DNA of 64,000 nt from positions 1 to 64,000 of the forward strand of contig NZ_FXUG01000007.1 in assembly GCF_900182915.1 (NCBI RefSeq), written 5' to 3'. This document shows, one piece after another, positions 1-8,961 of the stretch. A model generated the notes under the pieces. That model saw only the letters and a list, made by a program, of their open reading frames with translations, searched no databases and was not told the DNA's origin. The stretch's first letter is position 1. The number at the start of each line of letters is the position of its first letter. This stretch comes from Neorhodopirellula lusitana (lineage in GTDB: Bacteria > Planctomycetota > Planctomycetia > Pirellulales > Pirellulaceae). A program made the translations under genes and the position numbers.

Positions 1-110
1 ACGGCGAAAGAACTACCGACTGATGACCTGCCGCCGAAATCCGAACCGAAACCGTTTCGCCACAGCAGCTTAGGCTTATGCCCGTGCCATTCGTAGATGT
101 ACTTTTTCAT
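1..110 (-). CDS. Hypothetical protein, N-terminal fragment (cut by window edge)
   Basis: An open frame starts at ATG (108-110, minus strand) and reads out of the window; only about 36 residues are visible, beginning MKKYIYEWHGHKPK. The start is supported by GAGGAA about 9 bases upstream, one of the clearest Shine-Dalgarno sequences in this part of the window. The visible part is basic and aromatic, has no signal peptide and ends in a Gly/Ser-rich stretch. The family is not recognised. Confidence 0.5.
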   Translation of the reverse strand, partial: MKKYIYEWHGHKPKLLWRNGFGSDFGGRSSVGSSFA

Positions 111-654
111 ATTTGGGTTCCTCTAAGCTAGCCGCTAACTGATTTTTAGACGCCGTTGCAATCCCAATCAACGCCAATCGCGGCGGACTGTTCTTCGAAT
201 TGATTGGACAGACCAATGGTTCTCACAAGGAATTTGGTGTCAAACACCTCAAGTGCGTCCTGAGGTTCGTGATACGACCCTAGTTACGTTCGCTGGCTTC
301 CCCAGCAACGTCAGCCAACAGTCGGCAATCTCCGATCCGAGTCAGGTTGACTTTCCTTCGCACTGAAACGCGGAAAGAGACACATCCAGTTTGTGATTCG
401 GTACAATTTCCAATCTGGCCGGTTCCGAGGGTGCGTTTGGTTAACGTCACCTACCCGGCGGAACGCCGAGCATCCATGGTTTCGAAGGGATTGTGAGCGG
501 CGGACGCCGTCATTCGACTCGCGACAATGGCTGAAACCCCACTCCTGAAGTGCAAACATAGTTTCAGCTGTTCTCGTTTCGACGGCTAACCTATGGCGGG
601 TAACTGCATTCCGATCGTACGGTCGCACCAAAACGACCGACGTCTTTTGATTCA
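111..654. other. Intergenic, no convincing gene
   Basis: This spacer separates the leftward fragment at the window start from the rightward RDD gene. The frames that stay open here lack plausible starts, ribosome binding sites or protein-like composition. No repeat or tRNA is seen. It must hold the divergent promoters, but none could be recognised by eye. Confidence 0.5.
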
Positions 655-1239
655 ATGAAAGCTCGATGTAACAACATGCATGATCGGTCACTAGGAGACG
701 GCGTCTATTACGACAGCCAAGATTACGCGAGTTTCATTCGGCGCATCGGGGTGATCGTGATTGATTCAGTCGTTCTCGTTTTTCTGAGCATCGTTCTTTG
801 GAGCACCTTGCTGGTAGTCTACGATGAGTTCGGTTTCACCGATGATCCAGTGAGGCTGTTTTCGGTTCTCGCTGCTCTGGGAGTTTGGCTCTATTCGGTT
901 CCACTGAAGCGTTCGCGATTTCGCACGGTTGGCTATCGCGTCTTGGGACTGATGATTGTCGCTACGAAAGGTGGTCCGCCGTCGCTGCTCACGATGACCT
1001 TTCGGTCTTTGCTTTGGCTATTTGGTCCCTTTAACTTCTTGCTGGATCTGGCCTGGCTCGGTGCTGACACGGAAGGGCAGACCTTGCGAGACTGTTATGC
1101 CGGAACTTACGTTGTACGGAATGGCGCGCGTCCCATCGGTACGGCCCCAATGCATTTAACGCGATACAATGGTGCCGGTTTAACGCTTGCCTACCCGCGG
1201 GTTTGTCGCCCTTCGAAAGATTCACCGCTGGCCGAATAG
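655..1239 (+). CDS. RDD family membrane protein
   Basis: The protein matches the RDD family of small integral membrane proteins. It opens with the typical YASFIRRIGVIVID segment, carrying the Arg and Asp of the family name. A second hydrophobic helix lies around residues 70-85, and a GYRVLGLMI segment precedes the last membrane pair. The GQTLRDCYAGTYVV region near residues 140-155 is the usual RDD end (QTLHDxxAxTxVV). The final 35 or so residues are extra and may be poorly conserved. ATG at 655 is used; ATG at 676 is equally possible, and neither has a clear ribosome binding site. The family's role is unsettled (transport or ion exchange has been proposed). Confidence 0.75.
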   Translation: MKARCNNMHDRSLGDGVYYDSQDYASFIRRIGVIVIDSVVLVFLSIVLWSTLLVVYDEFGFTDDPVRLFSVLAALGVWLYSVPLKRSRFRTVGYRVLGLMIVATKGGPPSLLTMTFRSLLWLFGPFNFLLDLAWLGADTEGQTLRDCYAGTYVVRNGARPIGTAPMHLTRYNGAGLTLAYPRVCRPSKDSPLAE

Positions 1240-1342
1240 CCAACTCAACCGTCAGCACGCCTGCGACTGGTGTCGTGGCAATCGATCGATGTTCCTCGAT
1301 GATTGCCCAGTCATGGAAATCCTTTGCCACGATTCGACTGAG

Positions 1343-1864
1343 ATGAATCCGTATTCCCCACCCGATCCAAATACAGCCCGAACTCAGGCGGTGCCACGAT
1401 ATCGCATACTTGCGGCCGCACTGCTGGTGTTCGCCGCGTACATGAGCGTTACTGAGTTGGTGCCTCAACTGATCGAAGCGTTCCGCTTGCACCGCATTCA
1501 AAACCCAATCGGCTTTCTACTTGGGATCACGATCCTTGGCGTTGTCGTTCGCGTGACGCTCCTGGAATGGAGCGATAAGACTCCGAAATCGAGCACGGCT
1601 TTCCTTCTCTGTTTTGTGTTGATCTCCATCACCTTGCTGGTGACCGTACGATTCGCAATGGTCTTTCTCCCGCAGCTATCGATTCACAACTTTCAGCAAC
1701 ACAGAAATGTCCTGTTCGGTCAGGCGTTTTGCTTGATTGTTTGGATCTACTCCGCAAACGTTGTCCTGCGTCACCGACTCATGCGTCGACAAGCAGCGGG
1801 GAAGCATACCGTTCCCACGAGCGGCGGGCTGCACTATCCCGGGTGTTTGGAAACGCGTTGCTAG
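1343..1864 (+). CDS. Small membrane protein with NPYSPP start
   Basis: The start was placed at ATG 1343 because it gives MNPYSPPDP, a start motif I recall from many planctomycete membrane proteins; the longer frame upstream overlaps the RDD gene and looks non-coding. The 173-residue product has four hydrophobic segments (about 23-40, 55-72, 83-105 and 125-140) and a basic C-terminus, so it is probably a four-helix inner-membrane protein. No catalytic motif is seen. It follows the RDD gene by about 100 bases on the same strand. The function is unknown. Confidence 0.6.
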   Translation: MNPYSPPDPNTARTQAVPRYRILAAALLVFAAYMSVTELVPQLIEAFRLHRIQNPIGFLLGITILGVVVRVTLLEWSDKTPKSSTAFLLCFVLISITLLVTVRFAMVFLPQLSIHNFQQHRNVLFGQAFCLIVWIYSANVVLRHRLMRRQAAGKHTVPTSGGLHYPGCLETRC

Positions 1865-2014
1865 TAGAACCGGGCAGACGGATCGAACAGTAGTTATCAC
1901 CTCCAGAAAATGCGTTCGCTGAGAATCGCTGAGCCCCACCTCTGTTATCATGAATTCACTCCACACACGAGGTTTGAATTCGCTTTTCAATTAGCCGCTT
2001 ATGCCTAACTCGCA

Positions 2015-2473
2015 ATGAAGACTCTCATCACTATCGGCATTGCAGCGATTGTCACCTTGATTGGCACACCAGTTCTTTGCGTTCCGTTCGGTGATCAACC
2101 ACCACTCGTGGTCCTATTGGTGGTCTGCCTCGCGATTGGTGTTTTCATTGGCAACCGCGTCGCAATATCCCTTCCTCGAACACCTCCCATTCCGGATAAA
2201 TCGCATGTTCCAAATGATATTCGCTGGTCCCAACCACCTACTCGAGCCCCAGATCCGTTTTCTGACCGACTTGCCCGCTTTAGGCAACGTCAGCTGAACA
2301 CCGACGCAGATCCTCGTTCGAAACTAGCCTCTCGAATGCCATTCTGGATGGCGGACATGAACTTTCAACGTGCGCCGCCCAAGCATTCGTCCTACATCCG
2401 AAGTGTCCTTCACCGCATCCGTTCGATCCTGGCTCTCTCCAGCGATCGAATAAGAGATTCAAAAAAGCGATGA
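2015..2473 (+). CDS. Hypothetical membrane-anchored protein
   Basis: The 152-residue product starts with two closely spaced hydrophobic helices (about 3-20 and 30-50), followed by a proline-rich linker and a basic, Arg-rich tail with many Ser/Arg residues. This suggests an N-terminal hairpin anchor with a soluble basic domain. No family is recognised and no ribosome binding site is obvious. Composition and separation from its neighbours favour a real gene, but support is modest. Confidence 0.45.
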   Translation: MKTLITIGIAAIVTLIGTPVLCVPFGDQPPLVVLLVVCLAIGVFIGNRVAISLPRTPPIPDKSHVPNDIRWSQPPTRAPDPFSDRLARFRQRQLNTDADPRSKLASRMPFWMADMNFQRAPPKHSSYIRSVLHRIRSILALSSDRIRDSKKR

Positions 2474-2722
2474 TTAAAGCAACATGCTTTTTACGCAGCA
2501 AAACTCGTCAGGAGTTTCGTAAGCCGGCGTGGGGATCGAAATTCTTGACGGCATCCGCTACGGACTACGGCGTTTTCAAAAATGCTCCAGCCTAGTCGTA
2601 GTCATGCGCCTCACTGCCTCGCCCTTTTGCCCGCGTCAAATCGCTATCCGAACGAGCAGCCGACAAGTACAGCCTTGCAGCGGTCGTTACCCAAGGACAT
2701 CTTCACGGCCGGGATACACAGC

Positions 2723-2923
2723 ATGAGATTCCGAAGCCATGTAGTTCGGCTGTTCCTGATCCTAGGCGTGATTTGCCTTCTGGTGGGTGCCACGGCAAGC
2801 AGAACGCTCACTGCTGCCCCCTCCAACGCGATTGCAGAGAAACTGGTGCCAAGCTCTTTGCTCGCTGGAGCCCTCAGCTTCATCATCGCATCAATTGCGT
2901 ATCGTCCATTCATCCGGAAGTAG
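2723..2923 (+). CDS. Small two-helix membrane protein
   Basis: Starting at ATG 2723 gives a 66-residue protein beginning MRFRSHVVRLF. It has a signal-anchor-like helix at residues 8-24 and a second helix at 48-60, ending in a basic RPFIRK tail. The longer upstream reading is Ser/Pro-rich and looks like non-coding sequence, so the short start is preferred. The family is not recognised. Confidence 0.4.
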   Translation: MRFRSHVVRLFLILGVICLLVGATASRTLTAAPSNAIAEKLVPSSLLAGALSFIIASIAYRPFIRK

Positions 2924-3443
2924 GTCATGGATCGAAGCCCTCCACGATTAGATGCAGACATTGGTTAACGGTTGCCCTCACGTTGTGCTACCGGCCCACT
3001 CAACCGTGACGCATCTGATTCAATTCGTTTTGAAGCGGGTTCCGCGAACCCCATCGCACGATAAGTGCATGTACTCACTAAATTTGATGCCAGGCGAATG
3101 GTGCAATATCGGTGTTTGCATTGGCGTCTCGACTGGAGCAAGTCGGCCATTTGGATCGAAAAAACCCAAACCGACGACTCGGGTTCCGATATATCGAGAG
3201 CTTATGAACACTTGGGCGGTTCTACCGCTAGAAAAAGCCGGAACTCCCGCTAATCTGCTGGGTGGATCAGTCAAGGTTCAAGACGATCCATTTGTATCTT
3301 ATCGGTCCTAGCAGTGACGGATGGGAGGGCGTCGACCTCGATACGGGAAAAGTCCTGTCTCCTTGGTAGCCCTCAGCGAAAATGAGAGAGCAGAGTACGA
3401 AGTCAATCGTGAGTTCAACCAAATTGTTCACCGACGCAATCAT
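2924..3443. other. Intergenic with a possible gene remnant
   Basis: No intact gene is seen. A start-less + frame at 3232-3369 encodes a protein-like end (LIGPSSDGWEGVDLDTGKVL then stop at 3367-3369). Overlapping frames around 2952-3311 are open but their composition is not convincing. The stretch may be the decayed 3' end of a gene whose 5' part has been lost or shifted. The case rests on amino-acid composition alone. Confidence 0.3.
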
Positions 3444-3836
3444 ATGACCACCAACGGCAGACTAATGACGCCGCTCATCATTGCGATCGTTGCGACATTG
3501 ATTTCAACCTCGTGCTTGGTTCTCGGGCGAAGTTATCGCATCGACCAAGTTGAGCTCGATCAACTCGATGCTGAAATTGGACGCGTGAAAACTTTCGTTG
3601 ACCAGGAACTCAGAATTGAAGGCAAATTAAGTCCGGAAAGAGCACGTGAAGTGAGACAGAGTGCCGCTCGATTGCGCAGTCGCCTTTCGGAGCTCCAGTC
3701 CAATAGTAAGCGTAGCCTTCCAGCGCAAACCCTTAGCGCACTCGCCATGACCGGGATGGTCGTGTCTATCCTCGGCAACGGGCTCTATCTCTACCGGAAG
3801 TCGAGAGTCCGAAAAAACAAGGAACTGGCACCATGA
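3444..3836 (+). CDS. Membrane protein with coiled-coil loop
   Basis: ATG 3444 is chosen because it places a short polar leader directly before a first membrane helix (about residues 8-27). After it comes an acidic and basic heptad-rich region of about 70 residues (QVELDQLDAEIG, then Arg/Glu/Leu repeats), likely a coiled coil. A second helix follows near residues 100-118 and the basic tail RKSRVRKNKE ends the 130-residue protein. The layout suggests an extracytoplasmic coiled coil held by two helices. No known family is recognised. Confidence 0.5.
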   Translation: MTTNGRLMTPLIIAIVATLISTSCLVLGRSYRIDQVELDQLDAEIGRVKTFVDQELRIEGKLSPERAREVRQSAARLRSRLSELQSNSKRSLPAQTLSALAMTGMVVSILGNGLYLYRKSRVRKNKELAP

Positions 3837-3922
3837 CGGCTTGGCTAGTCGGATGCCTTTCCAACGCTAATTTCGCTCGAGACGATCGCCTGGCTAGTTC
3901 AACTTAAACACAAAATTTCAGA

Positions 3923-4090
3923 ATGCCTAAACGTGCGTTGCTACATCAGAATGAGCGAAGGAGACCTGGCGGATCGAGTCATCAGTGGCTGATCAAGACA
4001 GTGATTGCCGCTTTGGTGCTAATCGCCGTCGCGATCCCTGCGGCCATGGTTCTCGCGGCTTTTTTACTGTTTTCCAAGTTGCCGCACTAA
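3923..4090 (+). CDS. Single-pass small membrane protein
   Basis: A 55-residue frame from ATG 3923 to TAA 4088-4090. It has a basic N-terminus (MPKRALLHQNERRRPGG) followed by one long hydrophobic helix rich in Ala, Val and Leu, and a short polar end. It lies 86 bases after the preceding membrane protein on the same strand. The positive-inside pattern predicts the N-terminus in the cytoplasm. Function unknown; real coding is likely but not proven. Confidence 0.4.
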   Translation: MPKRALLHQNERRRPGGSSHQWLIKTVIAALVLIAVAIPAAMVLAAFLLFSKLPH

Positions 4091-4245
4091 AGGGAAGCAT
4101 CAAATTCCGTTCGTCACCCACAACCAATCCCTGGTGAACTCTGACATGACTGCGAGCGTCAACCTCAGCCGACCGCATCTTGCCAATACGATTGATGGGT
4201 TAGCCCGTCACTGCGGTCTGTTCTTACACCCTGATTCCTTTTCGA

Positions 4246-4704
4246 ATGCTTTGTCCACCTGATCAATTTCGTTTGTCGAGGTTCTGGGATATTTTTATCC
4301 CGTTCTCAATCGCCACCATTCCCGCATTCACTTTCGCGTTCCTAGGAATCGTCGCGGCCCTATTCGATCAGCCGGGAGCGGTTCCACCACGCTTGCTTAT
4401 GATCACGCTTGCTGGTTTGCAAGTGACTGGAATGATTGCGATGGCGGTAGTCCTTCTCGCACGATTCGAATTCTGCAAGCAACAGCTTTCTTTCCGAACC
4501 TGTGGCTGTCCAGCAGCCTGGCGCAAGCGGACACTCGTTCTATCGTTCGCCTTCATGATTGTCTTCGATATTCTCGCAAATTTCGCCGCAATTCCAGGTT
4601 GCGGTCCGCTTTTGGCTTTTGCTGTGCCCGTGTTCCTGATCTACCTTGCTTGCATCCGTATAGCCTTCGCCAAGCTGCAAACCGACGAAGAACTAACTAA
4701 GTGA
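4246..4704 (+). CDS. Four-helix membrane protein, hypothetical
   Basis: The 152-residue product carries four clear hydrophobic segments (about 15-40, 50-72, 95-112 and 117-138). Between helices two and three is a short Cys-containing cytoplasmic loop with the motif CGCPAAWRKR. It ends with a charged KLQTDEEL tail. The pattern is that of a small polytopic membrane protein. No family is recognised, and the start has no obvious ribosome binding site. Confidence 0.5.
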   Translation: MLCPPDQFRLSRFWDIFIPFSIATIPAFTFAFLGIVAALFDQPGAVPPRLLMITLAGLQVTGMIAMAVVLLARFEFCKQQLSFRTCGCPAAWRKRTLVLSFAFMIVFDILANFAAIPGCGPLLAFAVPVFLIYLACIRIAFAKLQTDEELTK

Positions 4705-5048
4705 CATTTAAAGGATCGCGACCTCTGGTGGATCCAGTCGATGCCAAAGCCGTGCACCGGAGTCGATTCGCATCCCCCGTCCCCCAAAGTGAAATAAAGC
4801 TCTCGCGTTACGCAAGTCGCGTGTCACTAGGCTCCAACAGACCCGAAACACCAACGGATAATTCAATAATTGAATGACTGAACGGACGAACCTGAAGCAA
4901 CTGCTTCGACAAACTGGGGTCCGTTTTCAGACGAAACGTTCAGGTCAATCTTCGTTGACGACAACGTCGTCAACACGCGGTCCCTAGGAACTGGTATGGT
5001 TTAGCAACTAACGCCATTCCTAACTATCCATCTAAAAAGGTATTCAAC
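4705..5048. other. Intergenic, nothing recognised
   Basis: No frame with a good start or protein-like composition is seen, and no repeat stands out. The last 20 bases carry the ribosome binding site of the following gene. Confidence 0.5.
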
Positions 5049-5297
5049 ATGGAAGCGTTACTCGGCTTACTGGCGATGACGGTGCTCGCCGTGAGCGTAA
5101 TTGGCTGGCTGTGGATTACCGTTAAGGCTTTTAGCGAGGGCGAGGTTTTATGGGGAATTGGTTGTTTAATTATTTCGCCTCTTTGCCTCGTATACGGTTT
5201 CCTAAATTTCCATGAACTAAAAATACCATTCCTTATGGTGCTTGGCGGATTTTTTGGTCGGCTAGTGATCGGTCTTATTGCGACTTCACTGGGATAG
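5049..5297 (+). CDS. Small three-helix membrane protein
   Basis: An 82-residue, almost entirely hydrophobic protein with helices near residues 4-24, 36-50 and 57-78, separated by short charged loops (KAFSEGEVLWG and FHELKI). The start is supported by AAAAGG about 10 bases upstream. It resembles the short GW-rich membrane proteins seen in many marine Gram-negative bacteria, but no function is established. It stands alone between two non-coding gaps. Confidence 0.55.
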   Translation: MEALLGLLAMTVLAVSVIGWLWITVKAFSEGEVLWGIGCLIISPLCLVYGFLNFHELKIPFLMVLGGFFGRLVIGLIATSLG

Positions 5298-5466
5298 GCG
5301 ATGCGTAGTCCAAAAACGTCGCCTGCCGGGTTTTTCGAAAAAACGAGACCAGCTTTTTCATCTCAATCTGCATCAGTAATTTCGTTGAATTGATCCGCTT
5401 GACTTCGTTCGCTGCCACGAACTGCCCCGTCACTGACTAAACCACCTTTAATTTAGTTGCAACGAA

Positions 5467-5934
5467 GTGAACGATTCACAGCTTATCCTACTGCTTGGCT
5501 TCCTTCTTCTGCTCACAAGTAATTTCGGCTGCGATGCGACTGCGTTTCGACAGGAAACAAACGTCCTTCAAGGAACGGAAACCGCTGGCTCCTCGATGGC
5601 TCGATTTGAAGGGTCCGATACCCCCGTCGTTTCAGTTACCCCGCTTGCGGTTGCAAAGTTCCGTGAGTTCCTAAAGAACTCCCCAAACGCACATGTCCGA
5701 CTTGCATTAATAGAGGGCGGTTGTTCCGGATTCCTGTATGACCTTCAGATTGTTCACTCGCCTATCGCGCCAACCAGTCGAGTTGACCGATCTAACGGTT
5801 TCGCGATCGTTGTTTCGCCCGAGCACGTGATCTATTTGGAAGACTCGACAATCGACTGGGAGATTCAACCCGATGGTAATGCGGGATTCAAGTTCCACAA
5901 TCCGAACGCACTTGAACCCACCGACACTGAATAG
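5467..5934 (+). CDS. Exported A-type Fe-S carrier-like (HesB/IscA fold) protein lacking the C-terminal Cys pair
   Basis: Residues 55-150 resemble the IscA/HesB/ErpA fold: VTPLAVAKFREFL at the start, the GGCSGFLYDL signature, a VYLEDSTIDW strand and a GFKFHNPNA end. A-type carriers normally continue with a C-terminal CGCG pair; here the protein stops shortly after NPNA, so only the first conserved Cys remains. The N-terminus is a hydrophobic leader ending in TSNFGC, suggesting export and perhaps lipid attachment, which is unusual for this cytoplasmic family. The start is GTG at 5467. Iron-sulfur transfer is therefore doubtful. It could be a repurposed metal-binding or structural protein. Confidence 0.6.
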   Translation: MNDSQLILLLGFLLLLTSNFGCDATAFRQETNVLQGTETAGSSMARFEGSDTPVVSVTPLAVAKFREFLKNSPNAHVRLALIEGGCSGFLYDLQIVHSPIAPTSRVDRSNGFAIVVSPEHVIYLEDSTIDWEIQPDGNAGFKFHNPNALEPTDTE

Positions 5935-6336
5935 CGTTCGCGTGCAAAGATGGTAATCCGTTCGAGTTCGAAATCATTCAGCAATCTCATGGGCGATTCT
6001 TTTCCAACACTCTGCAGTTGTTGATGATCTTAAGTTTAACTTCGCGTTAGCTTGTTTTCCGGCCGATTTGCATGGCAAGCGTTATCCGTCACCTGGCGCA
6101 TCTTGCCCTTGGCATCGACCGACCGTGAGCCGATTTTCATCGTAGCTTTTTGAAAGCTTGATGAACGACTTCTTCATACGTACCACGATCTTCGACGAGG
6201 CATCCCTTGACACCCAACCCACGTCACCCCACTGACCAAGGACTTGCTCAATGTGACCCCCAGCGTTTCTCTTCAAGGCGGTGAGCGATCATCGGGTTGC
6301 CCGATATCCATGTCACTCGGATCGCTTAGGTAACCA
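5935..6336. other. Intergenic, no convincing gene
   Basis: A 64-residue minus-strand frame at 6082-6276 is open but has no recognisable start context or family. No tRNA, clear hairpin or repeat is seen. Confidence 0.45.
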
Positions 6337-6741
6337 ATGAACGTTTCGTCACGCACATCGGAGGGCGGCCCTTGTCGTTGTCCGATATGCGGAAAGCGAT
6401 CGATAGTGGAAGTCTCTAGTGAGTTCGCAGACACAGTCTGTTCTCATTGCGGATCGTTGATGTTCCCGCGACTCTTTTTTATGCATGAGACTGGCTTCTG
6501 TTCGGACGACGAGAAGCGTCTTGCGAACATGGGTGTGCTAATTGACACCGATGAACAAGGAGAAATCACCCGGGCTGAACTCTGTGGGCCGAAGATTTGC
6601 GACCAAAACCTGGTGAACCTCGGTGGGCTGAATGGCATCCCGGTTGTGCAGATTGGGAATACGTCATTGTCGAAACATGGCAAGAAATGCCTAAAGAGAC
6701 TTCTGCCTTCATCGATTGTCGAAGACTTGGATGTCACTTGA
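6337..6741 (+). CDS. Zinc-ribbon protein, hypothetical
   Basis: A 134-residue soluble protein. Residues 15-40 form a zinc ribbon with two Cys pairs, CPIC and CSHC, spaced 18 residues apart. The rest is a mixed alpha/beta domain of about 90 residues that includes TDEQGEITRAEL. The ribbon shows metal binding is likely; the second domain is not recognised. No signal peptide is present, so it should be cytoplasmic. DNA, RNA or protein binding are all possible. Confidence 0.6.
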   Translation: MNVSSRTSEGGPCRCPICGKRSIVEVSSEFADTVCSHCGSLMFPRLFFMHETGFCSDDEKRLANMGVLIDTDEQGEITRAELCGPKICDQNLVNLGGLNGIPVVQIGNTSLSKHGKKCLKRLLPSSIVEDLDVT

Positions 6742-6787
6742 AGCCCGGTTGCAGTTCAGCAACGAGGAATGGTCTGTGAAGAACAAG

Positions 6788-6964
6788 TAAGGGTTCGGTG
6801 GGTGGCACCGTGCAGGTAGGCCATGGTAGTTCGATTGGGAGTTGCACGCGATCGCTTGGGGCCCGAACGATTGAGGACAATAGTTCTACTCTCGGAAGGC
6901 GAATACCTGACTCAAGGAAGGGCGAACATCACTTCGCGTAAGGGTTCCGTGGGTGGCACCGTGC
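6788..6964. repeat. Direct repeat pair (26 bp, one mismatch)
   Basis: The 26-base sequence at 6788-6813 recurs at 6939-6964 with a single difference; both copies contain GGGTGGCACCGTGC. They lie in the gene-poor stretch 6742-7099, and the copy of another dispersed repeat (6861-6892) lies between them. Confidence 0.75.
6861..6892 (+). repeat. Decayed copy of the palindromic element at 16554-16627
   Basis: The segment resembles the right arm of the double palindrome at 16601-16628: both contain GGACAAT, one variable base, then GTTCTACTCT, preceded by a GCC...AA.GATTG/CAATTG stretch. The left arm is absent here, so this looks like a remnant half-element. Confidence 0.5.
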
Positions 6965-7099
6965 GAGGCGTTATTCGACTAATTGTTCGCTGGCGGTTTC
7001 CCGGTTTCGATAACTCTGTCTCAGAGTTGCTACACTGGTCTGGGCTTTCGCGAGCGCATCCATGGCCGGCACACTACATCATACGATCGGCAAATCACC

Positions 7100-7375
7100 T
7101 TGAATCCATATCGTCCCGTCGCCAAGCACGAGGCCTCAAGCACGCCGACTTCGTTCAACAGGTCGTTGCTTTCACGGCATCTGTACTCAATGTTGCTTGC
7201 CGGGATCGTGCTCGCTTGCCTACCGCGAGCTATCGACCTCTCTGATCCAACGGGGGCTACAACAGACAGGCTTCGAGGTCTACCGTTGTTCGACGACCCA
7301 TTCACCTTAGTTGGCGGGACTCTGGTGTTATGGGCATTTCATTTGTTGGCGGTGACACGCAAATGCCGTCGTTAG
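7100..7375 (+). CDS. Small membrane protein with NPYRP start (TTG)
   Basis: The frame is open from further upstream, but a TTG at 7100 gives MNPYRPVAKHEASS, matching the NPYxP start motif seen at 1343, so this start is preferred. The 91-residue product has one hydrophobic helix near residues 29-46, a polar loop and a second helix near 68-85, ending in RKCRR. No ribosome binding site is evident. A two-helix membrane protein of unknown function is the best description. Confidence 0.5.
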   Translation: MNPYRPVAKHEASSTPTSFNRSLLSRHLYSMLLAGIVLACLPRAIDLSDPTGATTDRLRGLPLFDDPFTLVGGTLVLWAFHLLAVTRKCRR

Positions 7376-7485
7376 CAAGGATTTCTTTGCAAGCAATATC
7401 GCTCCTGTCCCCTGCCTGAACCCAATGGATTGATTGAAATCCCATTTCCTGGTTAGTCCCAACTTAATATCACAAGGAATCTGAA

Positions 7486-8058
7486 ATGAATCGATATCTG
7501 ATCTTCATTGTTCTGTTAGTTGCTTTGCTCAACTCGGTGCATGCTGGGAACGATGGAGACGCTGATACAACTGTCCAACCACCGCCTGAGCAGTTTCTTG
7601 TTGAGCTTTCGGAGTATGAAATTGATAATGCACTACCGGTGGGCCTTATCGAGGCTGAAGTCCTTGATTTGATTAGGACATCGGGAGGGATCCCTGTCGA
7701 AACCGTACGGATCACCGCGATCTCTGACACTCAAAGCTTTTGCAAATTCGGCAGACGCGCAACAGCGACAGTGGGAACCATCACTCATGGGAACACTACT
7801 TCACACCGAACCAAAGAAGTCGAACTGGGGCTAGTCCTCCGCATCACGCTTTCGGCTCGGACCGATGGAGCAGTCGCTGACATCGATTACTCAACCAGTC
7901 GTATGGCTCAAGCAGGAACCGCTGATTCACCGCCTGATGTATTGACGAACAGTATGCAGGCAACCCAGCACTACAGTTTTGGTGAAAGACGTTTGCTGTC
8001 GACCCGTGGTGGGGACAAGACGACTTGCGTTGTTGTCACGGTGTCGAAAATAGATTGA
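7486..8058 (+). CDS. Secreted protein, hypothetical
   Basis: A 190-residue protein with a classic Sec signal peptide (MNRYLIFIVLLVALLNSVHA, cleavage after HA-G). The mature part is beta-rich and contains FCKFGRRATATVG followed by a GLVLRITLSARTDG strand. This recalls extracytoplasmic proteins that resemble the N-terminal or core domains of secretins, but the resemblance is too weak to name. AAGGA eight bases before ATG supports the start. It is probably periplasmic. Confidence 0.6.
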   Translation: MNRYLIFIVLLVALLNSVHAGNDGDADTTVQPPPEQFLVELSEYEIDNALPVGLIEAEVLDLIRTSGGIPVETVRITAISDTQSFCKFGRRATATVGTITHGNTTSHRTKEVELGLVLRITLSARTDGAVADIDYSTSRMAQAGTADSPPDVLTNSMQATQHYSFGERRLLSTRGGDKTTCVVVTVSKID

Positions 8059-8223
8059 CCGAACCAGTGACTGGTAGCTCACTAATTGCCCGTAGAAGTG
8101 AATCCGCGTGCTCAGTCAGCGATCAAGGGAACCATCGGATGGCCTAGCACTGCTTGCGATAGATTCCTTTGCCAGAAACCTTTCTTTGACGACCAACTGT
8201 TCTTGTACTCTAAACATTCATCA

Positions 8224-8760
8224 ATGAGCAGCACATCCTTCCGGCAAACTGTCTCAATTAGAAAAGCTGTTCGGAGCCGGGGAGCGATACTTGTTATCAT
8301 TTCACTCGCATTTTTCACCTGTCTGGTATCACGAAAAACGCTTTTTCAGATCTATCTCGCCGTCACCCGTTCCCGGATGGCAGAATCGGCCCCTGTTGCA
8401 ACCGCCACTTCGCCCTCGATCGCATGGAAGGAGAAGGAGATCATTCACTTTCACTATTCGCTGATCGCAAACTCACGTATCGCGAACTTCGGGTTCAGTG
8501 AAAAGACTGCAACGGCGAGCGTGGGCGGTCCGCCGATTCGTGATCTTCCGCACGCTGGGATCAAAAGAAACGACCCGAGCGTGATGGAGGTCACATTGTT
8601 CGGTGTCTATTGGCGGATAAGTCCTACGGGCACGTTGTTGCTCACGAATCCAGACGAAGAGTATTCTGCAGAACTCAGGTTGGTGCATCTTGATGACCGC
8701 TTTGTTTCCGTTTGGAACGTTACTCGCGGTGAACATGAGGTCTACGCACGCACTCAGTAG
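8224..8760 (+). CDS. Membrane-anchored protein, hypothetical
   Basis: ATG 8224 is preferred over the upstream open frame, which overlaps non-coding sequence. The 178-residue product has a basic N-terminus (SIRKAVRSRG), one membrane helix at about residues 20-40 and a soluble C-terminal domain of mostly beta prediction, with the segment LFGVYWRISPTGTLLL. This indicates a single-pass protein with an extracytoplasmic domain. No family is recognised. Confidence 0.5.
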   Translation: MSSTSFRQTVSIRKAVRSRGAILVIISLAFFTCLVSRKTLFQIYLAVTRSRMAESAPVATATSPSIAWKEKEIIHFHYSLIANSRIANFGFSEKTATASVGGPPIRDLPHAGIKRNDPSVMEVTLFGVYWRISPTGTLLLTNPDEEYSAELRLVHLDDRFVSVWNVTRGEHEVYARTQ

Positions 8761-8780
8761 CGCATGTCAAATGGAGGCCA

Positions 8781-8792
8781 GGTCAGCTGACC
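8781..8792. repeat. Perfect 12-bp palindrome
   Basis: GGTCAGCTGACC is identical on both strands and lies 20 bases after the stop of the preceding gene. There is no T-run, so it is not a standard terminator. It could be a protein-binding site or chance. Confidence 0.5.
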
Positions 8793-8961
8793 GATGCCCG
8801 CGTACCCTGAATGCCAAACTACAAATCGCTTGTCAGCGAACGATCAGGTGAAACCACTGGCATCGATCGTTAAGATGTGTGGGCGAACACCAGAGTTTCT
8901 TCTGTAATCCCCCCACTTCTCCTGCCCCATTTCCACTACGCATACGGATTAGACCAAGCAA

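Noticed and set aside
311-691. Open minus-strand frame of 126 codons
   Set aside because: No ribosome binding site, composition rich in Arg/Ser/Cys and unlike a protein, and it overlaps the RDD start region.
8086-8223. Upstream start for the membrane-anchored protein
   Set aside because: A non-ATG start in sequence without helix or signal logic; the ATG at 8224 gives a proper anchored protein.
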